A stretch of DNA of 36,328 nt from Burkholderiales bacterium (GTDB lineage Bacteria > Pseudomonadota > Gammaproteobacteria > Burkholderiales > Burkholderiaceae_E), in assembly GCA_026399875.1 (NCBI GenBank), contig JAPLQF010000046.1, positions 1 through 36,328 on the forward strand. The letters are read 5' to 3'. Both the position numbers and the translations under genes were made by a program. Shown here piece after piece: positions 1-8,075 of this stretch (positions are counted from its first letter, which is position 1; every line of letters starts with the position of its first letter). The notes beneath the pieces were generated by a model. That model made no database searches. It was not told the origin of the DNA and was given only the letters and a program-made list of their open reading frames with translations.

Positions 1-91
1 CCCACAACGACGGATACTCCCCGCGGTGATCGTGCACCAGCCGCACGGCCCGCTCACGGACCTCAGGTGAGAACTTGTTCGTCTTTTTCAT
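1..91 (-). CDS. IS3-family transposase OrfA, N-terminal part (runs off the window)
   Basis: Reading leftwards from an ATG at 91-89, the frame begins [19 protein letters not shown] and stays open to base 1. This is the typical start of the helix-turn-helix OrfA of IS3-family elements, which recognises the element ends and is normally joined to OrfB by -1 frameshifting. Only about 30 codons are inside the window. An AGGAG-like stretch lies in the upstream leader between the start codon and the terminal repeat. Confidence in the family is high; the subgroup cannot be fixed from so little. Confidence 0.85.
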   Translation of the reverse strand, partial: MKKTNKFSPEVRERAVRLVHDHRGEYPSLW

Positions 92-114
92 GGCTCCATC
101 TTCTCAAGAGTTGG

Positions 115-141
115 AGCCTCCTCAAAACCCGGGGCGGTTCA
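115..141 (-). repeat. Terminal inverted repeat of the left IS3-family element
   Basis: Read on the minus strand, this stretch begins TGAACCGCCCCGGGTTTTGA, an IS3-type end (5'-TG) lying about 25 bases upstream of the orfA start. Base 141 is therefore the probable outer end of the element. Coding similarity to an IS5-type transposase resumes at exactly this point, which supports the boundary. The opposite end of the element is outside the window. Confidence 0.65.
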
Positions 142-317
142 AGGCCAGCGTGCGCGCCAAGGTCGAGCATCCATTTCGGGTGATCAAGCGCCAGTTCGGC
201 CACGTCAAGGTGCGCTACCGGGGCCTGGCTAAGAACACGGCACAACTGGTCACGCTGTTCGCGCTGTCGAACTTGTGGATGGTGCGCAAGCGAATTTTGA
301 AGGACTTGCAGGCATGA
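141..317 (+). pseudogene. IS5-family transposase, C-terminal fragment
   Basis: The frame from 141 to the TGA at 315-317 encodes the last 58 residues of an IS5-type DDE transposase. It includes [30 protein letters not shown] and LFALSNLWM. The conserved Glu of the catalytic triad is expected in the RAKVEHPF segment. The N-terminal four fifths is absent because the IS3-family end at 141 cuts in. The gene cannot be functional as seen here. Confidence 0.85.
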
Positions 318-462
318 GTGCGCCTGCAGCACGGGCACAGGCCCTAAAACAGGCTGCAGAGGGCCTAAAACGAGCGGAATTGGCGGCAAATTCGGCTGCG
401 GTTTCATCATGTGAACAATCACGCGTCGGTAGTCATTTCAGCGGCTGTTGTGCAGACCTTCC
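318..462 (+). mobile_element. IS5-family element, 3' noncoding tail and right end
   Basis: Downstream of the transposase fragment the sequence ends at 443-462, whose reverse complement is GGAAGGTCTGCACAACAGCC. This resembles the classic IS5 end (GGAAGGTGCGAA...). It is followed at 463-466 by CTAG, which fits the YTAR target-site type of IS5 elements. The left copy of that target site is missing because the element is truncated at 141. Confidence 0.65.
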
Positions 463-617
463 CTAGATCGGTCTCCCTAGTGAAAGTGAGCGTCAGCCGG
501 ATGGGGTCATCGCCGGGCATTTAGCCTCTGAATAGCAAAAACATCGATGTGCTTAAACATCTGATCGCCTTGAAACTTGATCACAAGACCAATCAAAAGG
601 TGCTGGGCCCACCCTTC
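463..617. other. Short intergenic stretch between the IS remnant and the initiator gene
   Basis: About 155 bases between the IS5 end and the stop codon of the initiator gene. I see no convincing gene, hairpin terminator or repeat here. Confidence 0.4.
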
Positions 618-2090
618 TCAACCTTCAACATCCGCCCTACCCTGCCCCGGCACGCGGTGCGCCGCGAACATTGCCAAATCGATCTCACCGGGTTGCGCCC
701 AGTTCTTTCCGTAGACCGCTTGCGCAAAAAGGTCGAGCACCATCTGAGTAATCAAGGGCGAGTCCCAGGCGCGCTCGGCAAAACGCTTTCGAATCTGCAC
801 GGTCAGCAACGCCGCTGGCGTGGCCTGCTGTGTCTGCTCGACCCAGTTCGCTTTTTCTTGATCGCTTAGCGCTGCGAATTCCGCTCGCACTCGTTTCAGA
901 CGATCGGTCTTCCATGCGCGAATCAACTGCTCGGTTTCTTCCCGCTGTTCGCGAACCTGATCCAAGACTCGCGCAGACTCCGCTTCCACCTGAACGCTAA
1001 TCTCCGGCGCTATACCTGAGATGTTGGGTTTTGAAGCGCGCTTTGGCACGACCCGTTCCGGCTGGCTATTGGCCAGAATTGTCTTGAGATAAGCGGCTCG
1101 GTTGATGATTGGCTTGGCGCTCGGGTCGTTGATGTAGGACTCCATGGCGCCCAGCGATTGTTCGATCTTCTGTTCATCAAATTTTTGCAGTAAAGCGTCG
1201 ATTTCGGCCTCAGCAATACCAACCCGGGCTGCCTGCATCACGAGTGTGACGTCTGCGGGTTGCGGTGCGTTTTCGATTGGCGAACGCGGCGTTCTTGCCA
1301 CCCTGAATTGGACAGAAACAAGCGTGCCATGCTCACGATGCTCGACAAGCTCGACCGTAATCTCCGTTTGCATATTGATGTCCGCGATAGCTGGCATCAG
1401 CAGCTCGTTCTTGAACTTGCGAAACTCGCGCGGTTTGATCCCTCCCCCCTCGCGCAGAACACTGGTCCAAAAGCCAGGTTCGTGGCGCGAGGTCAGACCG
1501 CCGGGGCTGTCCTTGTAGCGGGCACAGATCTCATAGAGCGCCACCGCGGTGTAGGTCGACAGCTTTGCGATCGAATTCAGCTCGAGCTGGGCCCAGCGCT
1601 CGGGACTGATGAGCTGCTCCTTGATCGATGGCGGGTAGTACCAGGTGCACCATGCTTCGCCACTGCGAATGTAAAGACGCGCCTCAGCCAGCAAGGGAAA
1701 GGTTCTCGCCTCGTCGCTGATTACATCCGGTGCAGTGCCCTCAAAGCCCTCCAAGACGAGCGTTCCTTGCTCGCTTGCAGCTAGAGGACGCCACAGCACG
1801 GTTGTCTGGACCATTTGCTCGATATAACGCTGCACCCGCTCGGAGGCCTTTGTCGAAGATCCGTAGCCGCGCAAAATCGTACTCACAGGGCTTGAGTACC
1901 CGCCATCAGCCGCTGGCACGCCCTTTTGCGCGAGCCAGAGCATCACGTCATAGGCTTTGCGGCCCGTCACCGTCAGCGACATCGTGAGCGGCTCGATTGC
2001 CAGTGCAAAGACTGACTTGCTAAGCGTCCCGACTGGTTTGGACGCAGTAGCCCTGCCCTCTAGTGACGACGGATTCGGAAGCGATGCCAT
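618..2090 (-). CDS. Plasmid replication initiation protein, Rep_3 family
   Basis: The product is an iteron-binding initiator that opens the plasmid origin. The first half has the two winged-helix repeats of Rep_3 (RepA/RepE/Pi-like) proteins. The segment LNSIAKLSTYTAVALYEIC is followed by FWTSVLREGG and REFRKFKNELLMPAIADIN, the family's usual succession in the second winged helix. A region of about 200 residues rich in charged helices follows, typical of larger initiators of secondary replicons. I chose the ATG at 2090 (MASLPNPSS..., 490 aa). A longer frame starts at a GTG at 2138, but that codon lies inside an iteron. No strong ribosome site is visible for either start. The gene is transcribed away from the iterons, so the initiator probably represses itself. 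Confidence 0.85.
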   Translation of the reverse strand: MASLPNPSSLEGRATASKPVGTLSKSVFALAIEPLTMSLTVTGRKAYDVMLWLAQKGVPAADGGYSSPVSTILRGYGSSTKASERVQRYIEQMVQTTVLWRPLAASEQGTLVLEGFEGTAPDVISDEARTFPLLAEARLYIRSGEAWCTWYYPPSIKEQLISPERWAQLELNSIAKLSTYTAVALYEICARYKDSPGGLTSRHEPGFWTSVLREGGGIKPREFRKFKNELLMPAIADINMQTEITVELVEHREHGTLVSVQFRVARTPRSPIENAPQPADVTLVMQAARVGIAEAEIDALLQKFDEQKIEQSLGAMESYINDPSAKPIINRAAYLKTILANSQPERVVPKRASKPNISGIAPEISVQVEAESARVLDQVREQREETEQLIRAWKTDRLKRVRAEFAALSDQEKANWVEQTQQATPAALLTVQIRKRFAERAWDSPLITQMVLDLFAQAVYGKNWAQPGEIDLAMFAAHRVPGQGRADVEG

Positions 2091-2122
2091 GGCAGCATTG
2101 TACGTCCACGCGCCTCGGACGG

Positions 2123-2509
2123 CACAGATCCCGGACACCCTACCGTGTGATTCGAGCGCCTATTCTTTCAGCCGCTGGACTAGATGCATCGGCTGAGCAA
2201 CTGGGCTCGGGCAAGCCACACTTGCCGGACACCTCGCGCGACCCTTCTGTTTCAGCATCTGTTGATAGAGGGTGTCCCAGTTACCGGACGTTGGGCACAC
2301 TTGGCGGACAGCATAGCCACTGTCAACGGACGCTATCGCCACACTTGCCGGACAGTATTGCCAGACTAGCTGGACAGTAACCGCCTTAAGTCGCTGTTCA
2401 GTATCAAGTTTCGCAGTCGTAAATCTCTTGAATTCTTGAAGGATAGAAAAGATCAAAGGAACGACTTATCCACAATCCCGGTCAACCCCACTGCGTCCGG
2501 CAAGTGTGG
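2123..2509. other. Iteron-type replication origin (oriV) with DnaA box
   Basis: The repeated 17-mer is close to CACACTTGCCGGACACC. Good copies start at 2217, 2296, 2340 and 2362. Weaker copies start at 2123, 2276 and 2318. An inverted copy lies at 2495-2508. Copies at 2296, 2318, 2340 and 2362 are exactly 22 bases apart, two helical turns, which places bound initiators on one face. An AT-richer stretch follows at about 2395-2465. A perfect DnaA box, TTATCCACA, sits at 2466-2474. This order (iterons, AT-rich segment, DnaA box) next to a Rep_3 gene is the classic iteron plasmid origin. Confidence 0.85.
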
Positions 2510-2524
2510 CTTTGGTTCGGCGCC

Positions 2525-2573
2525 CTACATAGACTTGTAGGTTTTTTCGTAATCAACGCAAAAAACGTACAAT
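2525..2573 (+). promoter_or_regulatory. Probable parAB promoter/operator with inverted repeats
   Basis: Two inverted repeats precede parA: CTACA/TGTAG at 2525-2529 and 2536-2540, and GTTTTTT/AAAAAAC at 2541-2547 and 2560-2566. A -10-like TACAAT lies at 2568-2573, about 28 bases before the start. Type Ia ParA proteins commonly repress their own promoter, so these repeats are candidate operators. There is no good -35 match and no experiment, so the call is tentative. Confidence 0.35.
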
Positions 2574-2600
2574 CACGCCATCTGAAGTTTTGGAGTCGCT

Positions 2601-3803
2601 GTGGACAATATTCTGGTCGATGGTCGAGAGCAAATTGCGATCGCGGATATCGGACAACAAGCGGAACGAGCCAAGAAGATCCTGGCCAAGGTTCGCAAGA
2701 CAATGCTCGCGCCAACCGTCGCAAAGGAGCCCCCAGTCTTCACACCGGTTCAACTTGCCAGCCTTGTCGGTCTTGAGCCTCGGCAGGTTGACTATCGCTC
2801 AAAGAAGGGAACGCTGCCCGCGGGTGGCATGAACAGCGCTGGAACCAGGCGTGAGTTTACGCTGGCTGAGGCAAGGGTCTGGGCGCGCGAATTGCGACCG
2901 ACCTTCATGCGCCCATCAGGTGCTGAAGCCGTGGCCATTGCGATTGCCAACTTTAAAGGTGGCGTCTCCAAGACAACGACAGCACTCACGCTGGCACAGG
3001 GTCTTAGTTTGCGTGGACACCGCGTGCTGGTAATCGATTGCGACCCACAAGGCAGTCTCACAACGCTCTTTGGGATTCTTCCTGATAGCGAGGTCGACAA
3101 TGATCAGACGATCCTGCCGCTTTGCCTAGGCGATGAGGAAAGTATCGAATACGCGATTCGCGGCACGTACTGGAACGGCATCGACTTGGTTCCTGCGACT
3201 TCTTCACTGTTTAGCGCGGAGTTCGCTTTGCCGGCTCGCCAACGTTCCGAGGGCGGCTCGTTCAAGTTTTGGAACGTGCTTCACAACGGGATCGAAAAGG
3301 CTCGCCAGGAGTACGACATCATCATCCTGGACACCCCCCCTTCCCTGTCGTACGTAACCATTAACGCGATCATGGCGTGCAACGGGATCATTACCCCTCT
3401 GCCCCCGAACGCACTCGACTTTGCCTCGAGCGTGCAGTTCTGGGATCTCTTCTATGACCTGACCAGTCAGCTCGATGCACGGGACATCCCCAAGCGCTTC
3501 GATTTTATCGACGTGCTGCTGGCCAAAGTTGATTCGAGCGATATCGCGACGAGCGTCGTCAAAGAATGGATCAGTGCAGCTTACGGCTCGAAGGTCTTGC
3601 CAATCGAGATTCCAAAGACATCGACTGCGGCCTCAGCGTCGGCCGAGTTCGGCAGTGTTTACGACATGAAGCCCGGGTCAGCCAGCTCGCGCACCATCAA
3701 GCGTGCTCTGGATGCCTATGACCAGTTAATGGACGCAGTCGAATCACAAGTGGTCGGCGCATGGATGCGCCAATTAGCCCAACTCAATGAGGTCGCCCCA
3801 TGA
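2601..3803 (+). CDS. parA: ParA-family partition ATPase (type Ia)
   Basis: This is the plasmid-segregation ATPase that moves ParB-bound centromeres over the nucleoid. An N-terminal region of about 110 residues contains a helix-turn-helix-like segment (FTPVQLASLVGLEPRQVDYR), typical of autorepressing type Ia ParA. It is followed by a deviant Walker A motif, KGGVSKTT, near residues 119-126. A Ser stands where many relatives have Gly; P1 ParA and SopA also vary here. Further motifs are VIDCDPQGSLT (A') and DIIILDTPPSLS (Walker B). At 400 residues it fits the type Ia size. The start is a GTG at 2601. It overlaps parB by four bases, so the two are translationally coupled. Confidence 0.92.
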   Translation: MDNILVDGREQIAIADIGQQAERAKKILAKVRKTMLAPTVAKEPPVFTPVQLASLVGLEPRQVDYRSKKGTLPAGGMNSAGTRREFTLAEARVWARELRPTFMRPSGAEAVAIAIANFKGGVSKTTTALTLAQGLSLRGHRVLVIDCDPQGSLTTLFGILPDSEVDNDQTILPLCLGDEESIEYAIRGTYWNGIDLVPATSSLFSAEFALPARQRSEGGSFKFWNVLHNGIEKARQEYDIIILDTPPSLSYVTINAIMACNGIITPLPPNALDFASSVQFWDLFYDLTSQLDARDIPKRFDFIDVLLAKVDSSDIATSVVKEWISAAYGSKVLPIEIPKTSTAASASAEFGSVYDMKPGSASSRTIKRALDAYDQLMDAVESQVVGAWMRQLAQLNEVAP

Positions 3804-4801
3804 GCAAGCTCCAGGATCGCGTGAAGGGTCTGAATTTCGATGAAGTTAATGAGTCTGAAGTAACGCCCGCTGCGCCTGGTAAGCCAAGAACCGGTGTGGG
3901 GGTTTTGACGGCTGCTTTTGGGCGTGAGCGTGAGCTCAAGACCGAAAACGATGACTTAAAGAACAAGCTTGCGCGATTTGATGATGCGGTCGTCGTCGAG
4001 TTCATTGACCCCGCTCGAATCAGACCGAGCCGATTTGCAAACCGTCATGAATTGTCCTTTGTGAGCATTGAGTTCACCCAGCTGCGAGAAGAGATTGAGT
4101 CTGCTGGGCGCAACGTGCAACCGATCAAAGTGCGCAAGGTAGGGCAGGGTGGCGCAGCCAAAGAAGAATTCGAAATTGTCTTTGGACATCGCCGCCATCG
4201 GGCCTGTCTTGAGCTTGGTATACCGGTTGCCGCTATTGTTGCTGATCTTAACGATCAGCAGCTTTTTGCTGAGATGGAGCGAGAGAACCGCAGCCGTAAG
4301 AACCTGTCGGCTTGGGAGCAAGGAGTGATGTATCGGAAGGCGTTGGATGAAGGGCTCTACAGCTCGATGCGCCGTCTGTCTGAAGCGTTGAAAGTCAACC
4401 TTTCTGACGTATCTCGAAGTGTTTCCTTGGCGCGTTTACCTGATGAAGTGGTTGCCGCGTTTCAGAGTCCGCTGGACATACAGTTTCGTTGGGCTGCGCC
4501 GCTGGCAGAGGCGATGCAAAAGAACCCTGTCGATACTCTCAAGCGCGCGCATGCCATTTCGAAGGCACGCGGGACAATGAGTTCTGCAGCGATCTTGGCC
4601 CAGTTGGTCGGCGTTGCACATTCAGACACTGGCGCGACGTCCCTCGAGGAATTGTCAATCGCCAAGGGCGGTAAGGTCGCTGCGGTTCTGACGTCTGATT
4701 CGAAGGGCAGGGCAGTCTTACGGTTCGAGGTGGGCGCGTTGCCGGTATCAAAGCGCAAGGCGCTGGCGCAGGTTGTGCGCGATTTTCTGGATTCCAACTA
4801 G
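3800..4801 (+). CDS. parB: ParB-family centromere-binding protein
   Basis: ParB binds the centromere and stimulates ParA. The 333-residue product has the ParB N-terminal fold with FGHRRHRACLELG, the arginine-rich box that binds CTP in ParB clamps. Next comes ENRSRKNLSAWEQG, and then a helix-turn-helix region around LSEALKVNLSDVSRSVSLARLP. Residues 40-60 are predicted coiled coil (ERELKTENDDLKNKL). It begins at the ATG overlapping the parA stop. Its probable binding sites begin 23 bases after its stop codon. Confidence 0.92.
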   Translation: MSKLQDRVKGLNFDEVNESEVTPAAPGKPRTGVGVLTAAFGRERELKTENDDLKNKLARFDDAVVVEFIDPARIRPSRFANRHELSFVSIEFTQLREEIESAGRNVQPIKVRKVGQGGAAKEEFEIVFGHRRHRACLELGIPVAAIVADLNDQQLFAEMERENRSRKNLSAWEQGVMYRKALDEGLYSSMRRLSEALKVNLSDVSRSVSLARLPDEVVAAFQSPLDIQFRWAAPLAEAMQKNPVDTLKRAHAISKARGTMSSAAILAQLVGVAHSDTGATSLEELSIAKGGKVAAVLTSDSKGRAVLRFEVGALPVSKRKALAQVVRDFLDSN

Positions 4802-4823
4802 GCTGAGAGGGGCTAACTGCCTG

Positions 4824-5022
4824 GTGTTTGACCGTCAAACACCCTCCAAAGTTCGAAGTTCGACTAGGTGTTTGACCGTCAAACACACCGCCCATAGTGC
4901 GACAATTGACCGGGTGTTTGACCGTCAAACACCCTCCATGGGTCAAAGGTCGACTAGGTGTTTGACCGTCAAACACCCCCGGCAAAGCTCAAAGTAAGCT
5001 CAAGTGTTGAACAATTCAACGC
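4824..5022. repeat. Centromere-like (parS) array of 19-bp palindromes
   Basis: Four exact copies of GTGTTTGACCGTCAAACAC lie at 4824-4842, 4868-4886, 4914-4932 and 4958-4976. The palindrome has 9-bp arms around one central C. A fifth, degenerate site with GTTGAA/TTCAAC arms sits at 5004-5022. Distances between centres are 44, 46, 44 and 46 bases. The linkers are also related: CGACTAG precedes two of the sites. The position right after parB makes these the likely ParB-binding sites. This is inference from position and symmetry; the palindrome is not a standard chromosomal parS. Confidence 0.8.
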
Positions 5023-5061
5023 ACCGATGCTAGCGCAGGGCATCGAGTTCAACGAACTAGT

Positions 5062-6979
5062 TCAGGCTGCGAAAAACGCCTTCGCCGCCTCATGCCGCTT
5101 GGCGCGCTCGGTATTGATGTACATCGAGGTGGTCGACAGGCTTGCATGCCCAAGCCAGTCCCGAACAATGGCCAGATCCATCGTCTCGGCAGCATGGGTG
5201 CCAAAGGAGTGGCGCATCCAGTGCGCTGAGGCTCGGCGCAAGCGGCCGGCAAACTCGGTCTCGGTGGCGCTCATTGCGACGTCCTCCAGGAACGCGGCGA
5301 GTAACTTGGCAACCGCGGAGTCCGTGAGCGGAACCCCATCCTTGAATTTAGCTTCAGAGGGCAGGCGAGCAATAAGTGGCGCGTCCTTTGGCCACTCGTG
5401 AGGGTCGGAGCCAAAGCCACGGCTCTCAAAGTACAGGCCAAGGATCTGCATGGCCTCGGCTGCCATCGGGACTCTGCGCAGCTTTGAGCCCTTGCCAAGC
5501 ACCACCAGCTCCCAGCCCAATTCGCCTTGTCCGATCGGCACCAGTTCAAGGTGTCCGGCAAGTGTGGCCGCAAGTTCGGCTCGCCGCAGGGCCGTGGCAT
5601 AGCCCACGATCAGGATGACCAGCATACGCAGGCGCTTTTGCGGATCGGGCAGGGTGCGCGCGTGCTCGAGAATCAGCTGCCACTGCTCGCGGGTAAACGC
5701 ATGGTGGGCATCGATCTGGCGGCTGGCGACCAGGGGCGGGGCGAGCGCCGCAAAGGGGTTCGTTTCCAGGTAACGCTGGCCGACCAGGAACGTGAACATC
5801 GACTTCAGGATGGTGAAGGACTGCATCCTGGAGCGATCGGACAGGGGGCCAGCAAACGGGCGCCAAAGTGATGACCAGCGCGGGGCAGGGTGTTCGGACA
5901 CCCAGCGGCTTGCGGGATGCGGATCCCTCAGAAATCGCAGCGCAGTCTTCGGCACGTGCCGAGGAGAGCGCTTTGCCACGAACCAGCACGCACCAGAGCA
6001 AAAACCGCTCGATCTCCTTGCGGTAGCTGCGCTGGGTATGGGGGTTGTCCCGGCGGGTGCCAAGCCAGGCGTGGATCGCTTCGTAGTCGTTGCTGGCCGA
6101 CAGCGCGCAGCGGCCAGGGTGGCGGTTATCGCCGTCGCGACCATCGAGCGAGGAGGGCGGGGAAAAGCTCTCCAGCGGCGCGACGCTTGAGGTCTGCAAT
6201 GCGGGGGAGGGCAGGGCGGTCGGTTGTGTTGATTGAGCCAGATGCGCGCTGAGCGCGCGCGCAGGCACTACCGCCCTCGATGAGATCAGGATGCCGATCG
6301 AGTCCTCGTTTGAGCGCAGCCACTGGACGATCTGCTCGCCGATCATTGCGCCGATGCGGGGGACCTTGAGCCACCAGCGCTGGCCGCGGGCGTTGACCCA
6401 GTGCGCCAGATCACCCAGGGACGAAATCCCGCTGCTCTCAATCTGCCGGGCCACGCGGGTCTCGAACCACAGTGATACCGGATCGCGCGCCTGCGGGGCG
6501 ACCTGGGCCAGGCGTTCAAGCCAGACCAAGCCCTCGAGCTGGCGATCGATCAGCCGCTCGCGCCGGCGCTGCGCCTGCTCAACGCGGGGCTGGGCTTTGC
6601 CGAACTCGTCTTGCAGCAGCTTGAGAAGTTCGGTCTCGGAATAAAAGCCCTCTTCGAAGCGTGCCGCGTATTCCTCGAGAGTCGGAATCCCGGCTGGCAA
6701 CTTCATCTGGCGCGGATCGCGCCCGAGCAGGGCAGCCAGGCGCGCATCGCCTTTGCGGCGCGCCACGGCCTGCAGGCTCGAGCGGACCTCGAGCAACTTG
6801 GCTTTGACCAGGCGCAGATCGAGCCCTGGCTCGATGTACCGGTCGGCGAGGTCGCGTAACTCCAAACCCTGCACATAGCCGCGCATCAGCGCGATATCGC
6901 TGACATCGAAGTCCAGCGACCGCGCAGCCAGCGGGTGGGTGATCGTCTCGCTGATGCTCGCAAGTTCTTGAACCGACAA
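5062..6979 (-). pseudogene. Tyrosine recombinase with long N-terminal region, frameshifted
   Basis: Two overlapping minus-strand frames join into one integrase of about 638 residues. The N-terminal frame (start TTG at 6979) carries a helical region of about 300 residues resembling DUF3701-type integrases, then a SAM-like core-binding region (RSYRKEIERFLLWCV). The C-terminal frame continues with PASRWVSEHPAPRWSSLWRP and the full catalytic domain: Arg in ATALRRAEL, HWMRHSFGTHA, LGHASLSTTSMYI with the Tyr nucleophile. The frames must switch near 5933-5942, where RAEDCAA leads to RFLRDPHPASRW. This fits a +1 or a small (for example 5-nt) deletion. The catalytic residues remain, so a recent mutation or a sequence error is possible. 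The role is likely multimer resolution or integration. Confidence 0.8.
5550..5568 (-). repeat. Isolated iteron copy inside the recombinase gene
   Basis: These 19 bases, GGTGTCCGGCAAGTGTGGC, are the exact reverse complement of the origin iteron at 2215-2233. They lie about 3 kb from the origin within the recombinase coding sequence, where they encode the plausible family residues AATLAGHL. The role is unknown. An extra initiator-binding site could titrate or handcuff the initiator. Confidence 0.6.
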
Positions 6980-7035
6980 AGGAAAATGCCTTTGGTGAGC
7001 TAGCGTGATTTAGATCGTCAGAGATAGACAGAGGC

Positions 7036-7077
7036 AAACAGCATTCCCGATTATAAGACTAATCGGGAATGCTGTTT
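7036..7077. other. Perfect 18-6-18 inverted repeat; candidate recombinase site
   Basis: AAACAGCATTCCCGATTA (7036-7053) and its exact complement TAATCGGGAATGCTGTTT (7060-7077) flank the six bases TAAGAC. The site is 57 bases upstream of the recombinase start. Inverted arms around a 6-8 bp spacer are the layout of tyrosine-recombinase crossover sites such as loxP and dif. Alternatives are an operator for the recombinase gene or a hairpin. A terminator is less likely, because no gene ends next to it and no long T-run follows. Confidence 0.55.
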
Positions 7078-7079
7078 GG

Positions 7080-7299
7080 TCTTGAGACGGTTTGACGCGG
7101 GCGCAATCGTCGAAATGGCAGGGGGCGTTTTTGCAAACAACGCCAACGCGCTTGGAAGGCAATGTCCATCAACCCAGCGACGGTTCTCAGATAACGCCTG
7201 GCACTAAAAATGCCGGGCAGATCACAGATGGGAGCGCGAACGGTTTAATGTCGACACTTACCAACGAAATAGTCAGGTAAGTTATTGATTTCTTATAGT
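7080..7299 (+). promoter_or_regulatory. Leader of CRISPR array 1
   Basis: This is the non-coding stretch before the first repeat. Its last 24 bases, read as TAAGTTATTGATTTCTTATA then GT, closely match the 24 bases before array 2 (TAAGCTGTTGATTTATTGAA then GT). A shared leader end marks this as the side where new spacers enter. The degenerate repeat is at the opposite end. Both facts point to rightward transcription. No confident -35/-10 pair was identified. Confidence 0.6.
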
Positions 7300-8075
7300 G
7301 TGTTCCCCGCATCCGCGGGGATGGACCGGCTGCGGAGGCATTCGGTGCGCTCGGGATCGCAAGTGTTCCCCGCATCCGCGGGGATGGACCGGTAGTCACT
7401 CGTTTTACTGATCCGAGCATCGCCGTGTTCCCCGCATCCGCGGGGATGGACCGAGACTGTTCCCGACATTTGCAGACGGCACGGTTCGTGTTCCCCGCAT
7501 CCGCGGGGATGGACCGCCTGTGACTTCGTCGTCAACGGGTGGATCGTGGACGTGTTCCCCGCATCCGCGGGGATGGACCGCAGCAGCCTCCTACGATGGG
7601 CAACATGCTGTCGTGTTCCCCGCATCCGCGGGGATGGACCGCATCGGTGAAGCCGGATTCATCACGATCTTGACCGTGTTCCCCGCATCCGCGGGGATGG
7701 ACCGGCGAAGCTGCCAGTCGCCATGCACATGAAGGCGTGTTCCCCGCATCCGCGGGGATGGACTGCCCGGTCTGGACATCTGGAAGCAGGAACAGATGCG
7801 TGTTCCCCGCATCCGCGGGGATGGACCGCCCATGCGGAAACAGTCAGACAAAGGGCAATCCGTGTTCCCCGCATCCGCGGGGATGGACCGAGGCTGGAGA
7901 GCGCCGAGGCCGACCTACAGGCCGTGTTCCCCGCATCCGCGGGGATGGACCGTCGATGATGTCGCGCAGGAGCTGCGGCGCGGCAGTGTTCCCCGCATCC
8001 GCGGGGATGGACCGCCTTCCAACGTGGTGGCTCCCGCAACGCGAAGGTGTTCCCCGCATCCGCGGGGATGAATTG
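7300..8075 (+). CRISPR. CRISPR array 1, type I-E, 13 repeats and 12 spacers
   Basis: The 29-bp repeats start GTGTTCCCCGC, have an internal palindrome (CCCCGCATCCGCGGGG) and end GATGGACCG. They start at 7300, 7363, 7425, 7488, 7552, 7613, 7676, 7737, 7800, 7862, 7924, 7986 and 8047. Spacer lengths are 34, 33, 34, 35, 32, 34, 32, 34, 33, 33, 33 and 32. The repeat at 7737 ends GACTG. The last repeat (8047-8075) has a changed 3' end, GATGAATTG, the usual sign of the leader-distal end. The repeat is of the E. coli type cut by Cas6e. I did not identify any spacer target. Confidence 0.98.

Noticed and set aside
7036..7077. Reading the 18-6-18 palindrome as a rho-independent terminator
   Set aside because: No gene ends next to it on either strand and there is no T-run; it lies upstream of the recombinase gene and of the CRISPR leader.
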